NCBI GenBank assembly: GCA_016592635.1
Contig: AP023240.1
Span: 3,761,630-3,825,629 of the forward strand
Origin: Methyloprofundus sp.
GTDB lineage: Bacteria > Pseudomonadota > Gammaproteobacteria > Methylococcales > Methylomonadaceae
DNA: 64,000 nt
Reading direction: 5' to 3'
Shown here: piece by piece, positions 8,373 through 16,942 of the stretch
Layout of the letters: every line of letters begins with the position of its first letter
How positions within the stretch are numbered: the first letter of the stretch is position 1
Notes under the pieces: model-generated
What the model was told of the DNA's origin: nothing
Database searches by the model: none
The model's input: only the letters and a program-made list of their open reading frames with translations
Translations under genes and position numbers: made by a program

Positions 8373-9230
8373 TCAAAAAATATCATACTCACCGATAGGA
8401 GTAACATTTTCCTTAACAGACTGGCTATTTTTTTGAGAGTACTCCCTTCTATTTGTTCCTACCGCACCAACACTTCTCCGCGTCAAAGTCGAAGCAGGTA
8501 CTAGCTGCACACCATAAGTAGCCATTTTATATAACTCATCTTGCAATACTTTGAGGGTATTTGGTCGAGGGTGCGCAATACCTAATGCACTCCCTTGCCG
8601 CCGTGCCAACACTATTAGTTTCCTAAATTGCTGGCGTATAATAGTCATATCAGGATCATCGTGATCAAGGAAAATATCACGCGCCCTACTGCTAATACCA
8701 AACTCCAATGCCACTTGTCGAGCAACACTCTGCACAGTCGTCTGACTATCAATAAAGTACAAGCCATTACCATAGGTATCTGTCAGCACTTGCATCACCT
8801 GCTGCATGCTTGCGTAATTTTGCGTTAATAAGCTGCCTTTATGGTTATTAACCCCTGCAATATAAGGAACCTGCCGCAACTGCGCCTGCAACAACTTTGT
8901 TAACTCAGAGTGACTCATAGATGTCGTTAACTCAGCACTCTCCCACTCCTCAGGCTTAATCGCTTGCATAGGTATATGCAACATTAACTCCCTCCCCTGA
9001 AAATAAGCCATTTCAGCTAATTGCTGAGTATATGGTGCAAAGGGCAAGAATGAATAAGTAACAGCTCCAGGGAGCCGCAATGCCGCTACACCTAAAGCTT
9101 GCTGCTCCCCCATATCATCAATAATCAATGCTATTTTAGGCTGAGCTAGCAAAGCCGCTGCAAAACCAATAAGCATAAAAAAAACCAGCGCTCTGTAATA
9201 CACAAAGCTAACTGGTCTTTTTAAATTCAT
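8373..9230 (-). CDS. yibQ: divergent polysaccharide deacetylase family protein (YibQ-like)
   Basis: This 285-residue protein belongs to the DUF610/YibQ divergent polysaccharide deacetylase family. A hydrophobic signal or anchor occupies residues 8-30, so the catalytic-like domain is periplasmic. Family marks are KIALIIDDMG, YSFLPFAPYTQQLA, LMLHIPMQ, GVNNHKGS, FIDSQTT and LGIAHPRPNTL. The charged C-terminal tail after residue 245 (ending EYDIF) is poorly conserved in the family. It is the last gene of a gpmI-envC-ctpA-yibQ series, an arrangement widespread in Gammaproteobacteria and linked to cell-wall hydrolase control. Its start is 13 bases downstream of the ctpA stop. Enzymatic activity has not been inferred here from residues. 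Confidence 0.85.
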   Translation of the reverse strand: MNLKRPVSFVYYRALVFFMLIGFAAALLAQPKIALIIDDMGEQQALGVAALRLPGAVTYSFLPFAPYTQQLAEMAYFQGRELMLHIPMQAIKPEEWESAELTTSMSHSELTKLLQAQLRQVPYIAGVNNHKGSLLTQNYASMQQVMQVLTDTYGNGLYFIDSQTTVQSVARQVALEFGISSRARDIFLDHDDPDMTIIRQQFRKLIVLARRQGSALGIAHPRPNTLKVLQDELYKMATYGVQLVPASTLTRRSVGAVGTNRREYSQKNSQSVKENVTPIGEYDIF

Positions 9231-9243
9231 GAATCGATACTAT

Positions 9244-10557
9244 TTATCTATTCAGGATAGCAATTCCTTTTAATAAATTTAATGCCTCTTTAAGCGGATA
9301 ATCACGCATATCGACACCTGTTTTTTCACTCTCCTTATCCTTATCAGCTTTTTCTTTATCTGCTTTTTCCTTATTACCATTAGTCAAATGGCGTGATAAA
9401 TCCGCCTCTTTAATCGGCTGAAACTGTGAGGCTTCCAATGACTCTAACTTAAGACGTTCTAGCTCAATATCCGGTTCAATACCTGTTGCCTGTATAGAAC
9501 GTCCTGAAGGCGTAAAGTACCGAGCAGTAGTAATTTTTACGGCACCGCCACTACCAGTAGGCAGAATAGTTTGCACTGAACCCTTCCCAAAAGACTTGGT
9601 TCCCATAATGATGGCACGATTATGATCTTGCAAAGCACCGGCTACAATTTCAGAGGCCGAAGCTGAACCTGCATTAATCAATACAACTAAAGGCGCACCA
9701 CCCAATAAATCACCTGGTGTCGCATTAAAGTCCATTTGCGAATTCTTAATACGTCCTTCAGTAAAGACAATTTTACCCGCATTTAAAAAAGTATCACTGA
9801 CGGCTACCGCACCACTCAATACACCACCCGGATTATTTCTTAAATCCAGTACCATGCCTTTTAACTTACCACCGTTCTCTTTTTTCAACGTGATAATGGC
9901 ATCTTCTAGCGCATCCCCTGTAGGCGATTGAAAACTACTAATACGCACATAACCAAAACCTTCTTCTAAAGTACGGCTACGTACACTTTTCACTTTAATA
10001 ATATCCCTAACCAAAGTGACTTTAAATGGCTTATCTTTACCCTTACGCACCACCGTCAGCACTATCTCGCTGCCAACTTCGCCACGCATAATTTTTACTG
10101 CCGCATTTAAGGTCATCCCTTTGACAGGCTGTTCATCTAGCTTGATGATAATATCACCTGACTCCATACCGGCACGCTGTGCAGGCGTATCATCAATTGG
10201 TGAAATCACTTTCACAAAACCATCTTCCATCGTCACTTGAATACCTAAGCCACCAAAACGGCCAGTTGTGCCTACTTTTAGCTCCTGATATTCTTCAGCA
10301 TTCAAATAGCTTGAGTGTGGATCTAAACCAACCAACATGCCACGAATAGCACTTTCTAATAATTCTTTATCGGTCACAGGCTCTACATAATCTTGCTTAA
10401 TGCGCCCGAAAATTTCAGTAAAGGTTCTTAACTCTTCAAAAGGCAAAGTAACCTCTTGCTCGTCTGACTTATTAGCCAACACAGAGCCTGCCGTAGAGAT
10501 CAAAACCCCTAGCACGCACCCTATAAATAACATTACAATATTTTTTTGTTTCAACAC
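9244..10557 (-). CDS. ctpA: carboxyl-terminal processing peptidase, S41 family
   Basis: This is a periplasmic serine protease of the CtpA/Prc group, 437 residues. An N-terminal membrane anchor or signal occupies residues 8-28, a PDZ domain about residues 95-180 (LGIQVT, GMESGDIIIKLD), and the protease core follows. The catalytic Ser is in AGSASASEIVAGAL and the Lys is in GTKSFGKGSVQ. The C-terminus has a low-complexity stretch of repeated KADKEK-like units (about residues 395-415). It sits between envC and yibQ. Homologues in this position cleave cell-wall hydrolases or their activators, so it probably acts on the EnvC-dependent system; that is inference from context. Confidence 0.93.
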   Translation of the reverse strand: MLKQKNIVMLFIGCVLGVLISTAGSVLANKSDEQEVTLPFEELRTFTEIFGRIKQDYVEPVTDKELLESAIRGMLVGLDPHSSYLNAEEYQELKVGTTGRFGGLGIQVTMEDGFVKVISPIDDTPAQRAGMESGDIIIKLDEQPVKGMTLNAAVKIMRGEVGSEIVLTVVRKGKDKPFKVTLVRDIIKVKSVRSRTLEEGFGYVRISSFQSPTGDALEDAIITLKKENGGKLKGMVLDLRNNPGGVLSGAVAVSDTFLNAGKIVFTEGRIKNSQMDFNATPGDLLGGAPLVVLINAGSASASEIVAGALQDHNRAIIMGTKSFGKGSVQTILPTGSGGAVKITTARYFTPSGRSIQATGIEPDIELERLKLESLEASQFQPIKEADLSRHLTNGNKEKADKEKADKDKESEKTGVDMRDYPLKEALNLLKGIAILNR

Positions 10558-10687
10558 GCCTTATAAACTCCGTTATCTAAATTCCTGCCAAATGCTTTAT
10601 TAGCTGTATTCTATATCAATATTGAGGCTAAAAAAGCTAATTCAATAAAAATATAGACACATATCACACGCCAAGGGACGAGGGTTT

Positions 10688-10829
10688 AATAATACCCGAA
10701 AGTATAACGCAGGATTTTGGCTTCACAGTCACGTTAGAAAAGCAGGCGCATAGCAAGCTACGCAACTGCTTTTCTAGTGCGGCCGTGAAGTCAAAAGACA
10801 AGTTAGACTCGGGGATTATTGAATTCTCG
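10688..10829. repeat. 142-bp structured repeat, copy A
   Basis: This spacer between ctpA and envC holds a 142-bp element with imperfect terminal inverted repeats (AATAATACCCGA at the left, TCGGGGATTATT near the right). A nested hairpin has arms AGAAAAGCAG and CTGCTTTTCT. A second element of exactly the same length lies at 34991-35132 and aligns without gaps at about 70% identity by eye, with most differences being transitions. It contains no open reading frame. It looks like a non-autonomous mobile repeat or a structured RNA element. Confidence 0.7.
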
Positions 10830-10848
10830 CTCCTCATTAACTTAATTC

Positions 10849-11991
10849 CTACTTACGCTGATTGCTACACCATTTTTTTGGATTCTGCGGCTTACCTTTT
10901 TTACGAATTTCAAAATATAAGCCCGCTTTATCTTGACCACCACTATTACCAACAGTAGCAACCACCTCTCCAACCTCTACCCAATCCCCCAGCTCTTTAT
11001 CTAAATTTTGATTAAAAGCATACAAGCTCAGATAAGATTTATCATGCTTAATAATAAGCAAAAAACCATGTCCTTTGAACCAGTCGGCAAACACGACTTG
11101 CCCATGTGCAATAGCCCTAACCTTTGTACCCTCTTCTGCTCTGAGCAATACCCCTTGCCACTTACTATCAGAACGACGACTACCAAATGAACGTACTATT
11201 TTGCCACGAACAGGCCAAGGTAATTTACCTTTTAATTGCGCGAAGGGTAACGCAGGACTATCGCTAAGTACCCTATTTTGCGTATTTTTTTGCAACCGTG
11301 TGACCAAGCGCTTCAGTTGCCGCGCATTTTTCTGCAGCCTGGATAATTGCGAACTATTCTTTTTATAAGCTTGTTTAATTTTTACCAGTAACTTTTTACG
11401 CTGCTTTTTGGTTGCCGACAATTGACTTTGTTGCGCTTTCTTATCGGCCAGAAAACCTGCAAGCAACTGCATTGCCTGCTGCTTTTCTTGCTCTAAGGCA
11501 TTTAACAGCTGCAAACTGGCATTAATACGCTCTAACTTCTCTAAACGCGCCTTATTAAAGTATTGGTAATACATCATAATACGGCTAGTACGCTCAGCCT
11601 CTTGCTGATTAAACCATAACTTTAGCTGCTCTTGCCCCCCCAAAGCATAAGCAGCTCTTACTTGACCCGCCAACTGTGTTTTTTGGGTTGCCAACCAGCT
11701 TTTTTGTACCTGAATATCTTTACGTATACTCTCTATTCGTTGCTGCTTAATCTGCACTTGCTTTGCTAACGCCCTCACTGAGCGCGCTAACTTACCATAC
11801 TGTAATTCTAGCTGCTTTAACTCAGCACTAGCCTGATTGGCTTGTTTTTTTAAGCGCGATAATTGCTTGGAAACTACTTTAATTTCAGTTTGTACCTCAC
11901 GTAACTCTTTGCCTTTATCACCTGCAGCCATAGCAAGGCCATGACTGCAAAATAATACTATCAATACAAATATAAAGGCTTTACTACTCAA
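10849..11991 (-). CDS. envC: murein hydrolase activator EnvC
   Basis: This 380-residue secreted activator of division amidases has a signal peptide (residues 1-22), a long coiled coil (about 25-245, rich in Lys, Gln, Leu and Glu) and a C-terminal LytM/M23 domain (about 265-375). The LytM domain is degenerate. Canonical zinc ligands are replaced: the position equivalent to the His of YxH reads LYAFNQN, and the terminal HxH region reads GLYFEIRK. This is expected of EnvC, which activates AmiA/AmiB instead of cleaving peptidoglycan. The start overlaps the gpmI stop by 4 bases, so the two are cotranscribed. ctpA and yibQ follow after a repeat-bearing spacer. Confidence 0.92.
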   Translation of the reverse strand: MSSKAFIFVLIVLFCSHGLAMAAGDKGKELREVQTEIKVVSKQLSRLKKQANQASAELKQLELQYGKLARSVRALAKQVQIKQQRIESIRKDIQVQKSWLATQKTQLAGQVRAAYALGGQEQLKLWFNQQEAERTSRIMMYYQYFNKARLEKLERINASLQLLNALEQEKQQAMQLLAGFLADKKAQQSQLSATKKQRKKLLVKIKQAYKKNSSQLSRLQKNARQLKRLVTRLQKNTQNRVLSDSPALPFAQLKGKLPWPVRGKIVRSFGSRRSDSKWQGVLLRAEEGTKVRAIAHGQVVFADWFKGHGFLLIIKHDKSYLSLYAFNQNLDKELGDWVEVGEVVATVGNSGGQDKAGLYFEIRKKGKPQNPKKWCSNQRK

Positions 11992-13523
11992 GCTTTAGCC
12001 AGTAATGATTTTCCATCCATTTCTACAGGCTGTTCAATACCTAAAATAGCTAACATCGTAGGTGCCAAATCCTTTAAACTCCCCCCATCAACCAAAGCTT
12101 GCTCACCTCCTACGTATACTAAAGGTACTGGGTTAACAGTATGTGCAGTTTGTGGCCCACCTTGTGCGTCACGCATTTGCTCAATATTGCCATGATCAGC
12201 GGTTAATAACATCTGACCACCAACACTCCCCAAAGCCTCAACAATAGCCGCAACGGAAGCATCAACAGTCTCCACAGCCTTTAATGCTGCATCCCATTTG
12301 CCAGTATGTCCGACCATATCGCAGTTGGCATAATTACAAATAATGACATCATATTTTTGCTCGGTAATGGCTGCCACCAAATGCTCGGTAACTTGCGCTG
12401 CATGCATTTCTGGCTGTAAATCATAGGTTTTAACTTTAGGTGAAGGCACTAAAATACGTTCTTCACCAATATTAGGCTCATCCACACCACCATTCATAAA
12501 AAAAGTGACATGCGCATACTTTTCAGTTTCCGCTAAGCGTAATTGCAACAAACCTTGCTGAGCCAACACCTCGCCCAAACTATTTTTAATTTCCGTCGAG
12601 GGGTAAGCCATAGGGTAATTAAATTTTTCATGATATTCAGTCAAAGTAACAAAACATCCTTGGTGCCCAGCATGCCTACGCTCAAAACCAGAAAAATCTG
12701 CATCGGTGATTGCTTGACTAATTTCACGCGCCCGGTCAGCACGAAAATTCATAAAAACCACACTATCTTCTGCTGCTAATACAGTCGCTTGACCTTCTGC
12801 ATCCAAAATGGCGGTTGCCGCAACAAACTCATCAGTCTCATCCCGCTGGTAAGCAGCCTGCAAAGCCTCTACTGCAGAACTCGCGGTATACTCCCCCTCG
12901 CCCAAAACAATTAACTGGTGCGCTTTTTGTACGCGCTCCCAACGGTTATCTCTATCCATGGCATAAAAACGCCCCACAATAGAAGCAATACGTCCTACAC
13001 CGAGCTGCTTTATTTTAGCCTCTAGTTGCAAAATAGCGCTTTCTGCACTTTTTGGAGCAACATCACGCCCATCTAAAAAAGCATGTACCACAACCTTATT
13101 TAAACCTCGCTTTGCAGCCAGCTCCAACATAGCCAAAATATGTTCAATATGGCTATGTACGCCTCCCTCAGAAAGCAAACCTAAAATATGTAAAGTCCCT
13201 TGCTTATTGATAGCCGTATCAACAGCCGCACAAAGCGCAGCATTTTCAAAAAAACTACCTGATTCAATGGCATCACTTACCCTTGAAAAATTTTGGGGTA
13301 CATAACGTCCGGTGCCAATATGCATATGCCCCACTTCCGAGTTACCCATTTGCTTGTCAGGTAGACCCACAATTCGTCCGGAGCAGTCTAACTGTGTCAT
13401 CGGAAATGTCTTTTGCAAATTATCCCAACAGGGCGTATTTGCCGCAGCAATTGCGTTATAGTCGGTCTCAGCTCTTAGGCCAAAGCCATCAAGAATAAGT
13501 AATACTAAAGGTTTTGGTGTCAT
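11988..13523 (-). CDS. gpmI: 2,3-bisphosphoglycerate-independent phosphoglycerate mutase
   Basis: It interconverts 3- and 2-phosphoglycerate using two Mn2+ ions. The protein has 511 residues from the chosen start, normal for the family. Signatures are LLILDGFGLR (metal-binding Asp), KQMGNSEVGHMHIG (the Ser that is phosphorylated), HAFLDGRDVAP, FMNFRADRARE, and the C-terminal LLTADHGNIEQM. Two adjacent ATG codons (13526 and 13523) follow GGAGG; the second has the better 7-base spacing. It is the first gene of the gpmI-envC unit. A 12-bp palindrome resembling a Fur box lies about 100 bases upstream. Confidence 0.95.
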   Translation of the reverse strand: MTPKPLVLLILDGFGLRAETDYNAIAAANTPCWDNLQKTFPMTQLDCSGRIVGLPDKQMGNSEVGHMHIGTGRYVPQNFSRVSDAIESGSFFENAALCAAVDTAINKQGTLHILGLLSEGGVHSHIEHILAMLELAAKRGLNKVVVHAFLDGRDVAPKSAESAILQLEAKIKQLGVGRIASIVGRFYAMDRDNRWERVQKAHQLIVLGEGEYTASSAVEALQAAYQRDETDEFVAATAILDAEGQATVLAAEDSVVFMNFRADRAREISQAITDADFSGFERRHAGHQGCFVTLTEYHEKFNYPMAYPSTEIKNSLGEVLAQQGLLQLRLAETEKYAHVTFFMNGGVDEPNIGEERILVPSPKVKTYDLQPEMHAAQVTEHLVAAITEQKYDVIICNYANCDMVGHTGKWDAALKAVETVDASVAAIVEALGSVGGQMLLTADHGNIEQMRDAQGGPQTAHTVNPVPLVYVGGEQALVDGGSLKDLAPTMLAILGIEQPVEMDGKSLLAKA

Positions 13524-13620
13524 CATATTGCCTCCGGGGTCTTGTTTAGTCGCTAGAACCAAACAATCATTATTAATAATCCAAACTTTTTCATTTTATA
13601 CCAATAAAATTTAGTTTGAT

Positions 13621-13632
13621 TGATAATTATCA
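13621..13632. promoter_or_regulatory. putative Fur-like operator
   Basis: The perfect palindrome TGATAATTATCA, followed by TTG, resembles the NATWAT-N-ATWATN Fur pattern. It lies in the divergent space between gpmI and the ArsR gene. The surrounding sequence is very AT-rich, which raises the chance of a coincidental match. Confidence 0.35.
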
Positions 13633-13870
13633 TTGCTAAAACAATAATTAGCATTCTGAAAATTGATTTTATTGTACTTAAGAGTTTCCTAATAAACTTA
13701 AATAAGCTAAACTATACCGTGATTGCAGTCGCTTTAGTATAAAAATCATATAGTCTATTCAGCGACCTATACCGCAATCCACCATTACCATACATTTCTT
13801 AGTGTTTTATGCAAAACTAGAAATATAGATTTTTTTCAATGAAATCACTTTTTACACAATAAATCAGCAT

Positions 13871-14185
13871 ATGGAAAATCAAGAAGTCAACCCTTTATAC
13901 GCAGATGCAGATATTGATCGTGCAGCTCGCTGCCTAAAAGCAATGTCGCATCCGCTACGCTTAAAAATCCTTTGCGTTCTAGGCACTGAAGCCATCAGCG
14001 TTCAGGATATCGTCGAAAAAGTAGGTACTAGCCAGAGCAATATCTCACAACACCTTGCCATTTTGCGCGAAAAAGATATTTTAAATTTCAAAAAAGATGC
14101 AAACCGTGTTTTCTATTATATTGACGATCCGCGCATGCTTAAGTTAATTGAAATGATGCGGCAAATTTTTTGCAATCAGTGCTAA
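13871..14185 (+). CDS. ArsR/SmtB family transcriptional regulator
   Basis: This 104-residue winged-helix regulator has residues 17-35 (ARCLKAMSHPLRLKILCVL) as the conserved dimer/HTH entry of the ArsR family, the recognition helix around VGTSQSNISQHLAILRE (about 52-68), and the wing FKKDANRVFYYI. It ends with CNQC, and no classical CVC metal site is present in the recognition region, so the inducer (metal, redox or other) is uncertain. It stands alone, divergent from gpmI and followed by a long palindrome; the next gene on its strand is the rhodanese 425 bases away. A redox- or persulfide-sensing role would suit the rhodanese neighbour but is speculative. Confidence 0.85.
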   Translation: MENQEVNPLYADADIDRAARCLKAMSHPLRLKILCVLGTEAISVQDIVEKVGTSQSNISQHLAILREKDILNFKKDANRVFYYIDDPRMLKLIEMMRQIFCNQC

Positions 14186-14193
14186 AGATATTA

Positions 14194-14223
14194 GCTCTAT
14201 ATTGATAAGTATCAATATAGAGC
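14194..14223. repeat. 30-bp palindrome after ArsR gene
   Basis: GCTCTATATTGATA and its exact complement are separated by only 2 bases (AG). It has no T-run on either strand, which argues against a plain terminator. Inner TTGATA/TATCAA halves recall dyads bound by ArsR-family regulators, so an operator role is possible. Confidence 0.55.
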
Positions 14224-14610
14224 ACTTACCGACGCAGGGTACGAACTTAAGATGAAATATTGCACTAGGATGCGCACCGCACACCTTTAGCCTAAATATT
14301 TATAATACGTAACCATATTCGTGCATATTTACAAAAATGGTTGCCATTGCTGTATTGATAACATTTGTTGCCAACTATGGGCTACAGGCGTTTTGTAGCA
14401 AAACTTAAACATAGCTAAGGTAGCTCAAGCTCTTCAGCAATAAACTGCCTCATAATACTTAAAAGATCAAACGACAAGATATCTGGCACTCGAAGTATAA
14501 CTTGCTAAGCTCCCACTTCCCCCCTTAAAATACACAGTTAACTTTTAGTTATAGTAGCGAATCCACTCCGCTCATTTCCCTCTCAATACACTAAACCAAA
14601 TAAAAGACTC
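14224..14610. other. gene-poor region with possible decayed coding fragments
   Basis: I see no intact gene. On the minus strand, two short protein-like stretches occur in different frames: one ends with RQFIAEELELP (about 14415) and one with HSWQQMLSIQQWQPFL (about 14335). Neither has a plausible start and signal. They could be the remains of one gene broken by frameshifts. The promoter for the rhodanese-secB-gpsA series should lie at the right end, but I cannot place it. Confidence 0.3.
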
Positions 14611-15063
14611 ATGATGGATCAATATATCGAATTCGCCACTAACCACTGGATGCTAGTCGTAGCATTTATTGCAGTTGTTTATTTTTTAATTCAAGATATT
14701 GTTGAAGCAAGCCTGCGTAAATATCAAACCATTTCCCCAATGCTAACCGTTACCAAGCTAAACTCAGGTAACCCCATTATTATAGATGTGCGTGAAAAAG
14801 GTGAATTTAGTAAAGGGCATATTTCTGATGCCATTCATATCCCAGTCGCCAGCATAGAAAAGAATCTTAATAAAATTGAACTATACAAACAAGATGATGT
14901 CATTATTGTTTGCCACACTGGCACGCGCTCAGCAACAGCTTGTCAACAACTCACTAAGCTAGGCTTTGAAAATATCTTCTTAATGACAGGTGGAATGCAG
15001 TCTTGGGAAGAAAACAAATTACCTGTCGTTGTCGATAACAATAGCAAAGGTAAAAAAAGATAA
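14611..15063 (+). CDS. yibN: rhodanese-like domain protein, membrane-anchored (YibN-like)
   Basis: This 150-residue protein has one transmembrane helix (about residues 12-30) followed by a single rhodanese domain. The active-site loop is VCHTGTRSA with Cys101 and a following Arg, so the persulfide-carrying cysteine is intact. The domain entry IIIDVREKGEFSKGHI is typical. Position directly before secB and gpsA matches YibN in Enterobacteria and other Gammaproteobacteria. The two N-terminal Met codons are adjacent; I kept the first. A weak AAAAGA stretch is the only ribosome binding candidate. Confidence 0.88.
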   Translation: MMDQYIEFATNHWMLVVAFIAVVYFLIQDIVEASLRKYQTISPMLTVTKLNSGNPIIIDVREKGEFSKGHISDAIHIPVASIEKNLNKIELYKQDDVIIVCHTGTRSATACQQLTKLGFENIFLMTGGMQSWEENKLPVVVDNNSKGKKR

Positions 15064-15112
15064 GTTTTTATCCTTTACATATCAGTTCCTTTTAACCTAA
15101 CCACACAGAACT

Positions 15113-15583
15113 ATGGCTGAAGCAAACGCACCACAAGAAAAACAATTTTCAATTCAAAAGATTTTCACTAAGGATATTTCTTTTGAATCACCAGGCACTC
15201 CTAAAATCTTCACTACCAAGTGGGAACCTGCTGTTGATTTCAACCTAAGTACAGATGCCAATGGCATGGATGACTCAATGTACGAGGTTTCTTTAACTGT
15301 CACCATCACTGTAAAAACAGGCGATGAAGTGGCTTATCTAGTAGAAGCAACACAATCCGGAATTTTTAATTTAGCAGGTTTTAATGACCAAGAAATGGGA
15401 CCAATGCTAGGTAGCTTCTGCCCTAACATCTTATTCCCTTATGCACGTGAAGTGGTTTCTGACCTTGTTGCCAAAGGTGGGTTCCCACAATTACTACTAG
15501 CACCCGTTAACTTTGATGCTTTATATCAACAGCACGTACAACAAGCACAACAACAGGCTTCTAGTACTAACACTTTAAATTAA
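15113..15583 (+). CDS. secB: protein-export chaperone SecB
   Basis: This cytoplasmic tetrameric chaperone keeps preproteins unfolded and delivers them to SecA. It has 156 residues, the standard length. Family segments are FSIQKIFTKDISFESPGTP, VSLTVTITVKTGDEVAYLVEA and GSFCPNILFPYAREVVSDLV, with the acidic Asp/Glu positions needed for SecA contact retained. The C-terminal tail is rich in Gln and Ala. It lies 49 bases after the rhodanese gene and 9 bases before gpsA, consistent with one operon. Confidence 0.97.
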   Translation: MAEANAPQEKQFSIQKIFTKDISFESPGTPKIFTTKWEPAVDFNLSTDANGMDDSMYEVSLTVTITVKTGDEVAYLVEATQSGIFNLAGFNDQEMGPMLGSFCPNILFPYAREVVSDLVAKGGFPQLLLAPVNFDALYQQHVQQAQQQASSTNTLN

Positions 15584-15592
15584 ACTTAAGCG

Positions 15593-16594
15593 ATGACCAG
15601 CAAAATCAGTGTATTTGGTGCAGGTTCATGGGGCACCGCCTTAGCCATTCAAGCAGCAAGAAATGGCAACCAAACGATGCTTTGGGGGCACAACCCGAAT
15701 CATATGAGCAACCTGAACCAAGATAAGCAAAATAAACGCTACCTTGCTGGTCTTACTTTCCCTGAATTACTACAAGTTACCGACAATCTGAAGGTCGCCG
15801 CTCAATATAGTGAAATACTATTAATTTCGGTACCAAGCCATGCATTCAAAGAAACGCTAGAAAAAATTAAACCTTTCGTTGCCAAGAATGTCAAAATTGC
15901 TTGGGCAACCAAAGGTTTCAACCCAGAAACAGGTGAGCTACTGCATCAAACAGTCGCCAAGGTTTTCTCTCCGGGAACACCTGCTGCTATCATTTCAGGC
16001 CCCTCTTTTGCACGGGAAGTTGCTGCTGACTTACCCACGGCTGTTACCATTGCCGCAACACAACAAGCCTTTTCTGATCAGCTGGCTGCTATCATGCACA
16101 GCCCACGGTTTCGTACCTACACCACCACAGATATTATCAGCGTACAAGTCGGAGGCGCCGTTAAAAATGTATTGGCTATCGCAGCAGGCATTGCTGATGG
16201 CATCGGTTATGGCGCTAATACTAGAGCTGCCTTAGTCACACGCGGCATAGCGGAAATCATTCGCCTTAATACCGCACTAGGTGGTAAACAAGAAACTTTG
16301 ATGGGTATGGCAGGCTTAGGAGACTTAATCCTGACTTGCACTGACAATCAATCACGCAATAGACGCTTTGGCTTAGCCTTGGGCAAAGGCCAAGATCGAG
16401 CGGCCGCCATTAAGGAAATCGGCCAAGAAGTGGAAGGCATTTCTGCAGCACGAGAAACCTACCGACTTGCTAAAGAACATAATATTGACATGCCTATAAC
16501 TGAGCAAACCTACCATGTTCTATATGATGGCTTAGCACCCATGAGTGCCGTACAAAACTTGCTACAGCGCGACCAAAAGTCGGAAGTAGTTTAG
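15593..16594 (+). CDS. gpsA: glycerol-3-phosphate dehydrogenase [NAD(P)+]
   Basis: It reduces dihydroxyacetone phosphate to sn-glycerol 3-phosphate for phospholipid synthesis. The protein has 333 residues. The N-terminal dinucleotide motif is VFGAGSWGTALA. The catalytic Lys lies in GGAVKNVLAIAAG, and the substrate site TRGIAEIIRL plus GLGDLILTCT are intact. The gene follows secB closely, as in many Gammaproteobacteria. Its stop is 210 bases before rpmH, where a separate promoter begins. Confidence 0.96.
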   Translation: MTSKISVFGAGSWGTALAIQAARNGNQTMLWGHNPNHMSNLNQDKQNKRYLAGLTFPELLQVTDNLKVAAQYSEILLISVPSHAFKETLEKIKPFVAKNVKIAWATKGFNPETGELLHQTVAKVFSPGTPAAIISGPSFAREVAADLPTAVTIAATQQAFSDQLAAIMHSPRFRTYTTTDIISVQVGGAVKNVLAIAAGIADGIGYGANTRAALVTRGIAEIIRLNTALGGKQETLMGMAGLGDLILTCTDNQSRNRRFGLALGKGQDRAAAIKEIGQEVEGISAARETYRLAKEHNIDMPITEQTYHVLYDGLAPMSAVQNLLQRDQKSEVV

Positions 16595-16718
16595 GAAATT
16601 AAACCTCTGCAACTGTGTAATGGTTTAATAAAGCACGCACTTTTACTCTTAATTTACATATACTTCGCCTTTTTACTCACAATCAATTACTTACCTAATT
16701 TTAATTTACTGGCAATGA

Positions 16719-16747
16719 TTGACAAAGTACTAATAATTTCATATGAT
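16719..16747 (+). promoter_or_regulatory. sigma70-type promoter for rpmH-rnpA
   Basis: TTGACA at 16719-16724 and TATGAT at 16742-16747 are separated by exactly 17 bases, nearly the consensus. The predicted start is about base 16754, giving a roughly 50-base leader before rpmH. A strong promoter is expected for a ribosomal protein gene. Confidence 0.8.
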
Positions 16748-16804
16748 TCTCAGTCTTTTTACCCAATTTTTTCACCTCTTATTTAGGATCCAAGGAGCCT
16801 TACA

Positions 16805-16939
16805 ATGAAAAGAACTTTCCAACCCAGCAAAATCAAACGCGCTCGTGTGCACGGCTTTCGTGCAAGAATGGCAACCAAAGGTGGCCGCAGAGTATTAAAC
16901 GCTCGTAGAGCTAAAGGTCGTCACACACTGGCTCTATAA
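16805..16939 (+). CDS. rpmH: 50S ribosomal protein L34
   Basis: This small basic protein of the large ribosomal subunit has 44 residues and is too short for a standard ORF cut-off. The sequence begins MKRTFQPSKIKRARVHGFR and continues with RMATKGGRRVLNARRAKGR, the universal L34 pattern. AAGGAG lies 7 bases before the ATG. A near-consensus promoter is placed 50-85 bases upstream, and rnpA begins 3 bases after the stop. Confidence 0.97.
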   Translation: MKRTFQPSKIKRARVHGFRARMATKGGRRVLNARRAKGRHTLAL

Positions 16940-16942
16940 CAA

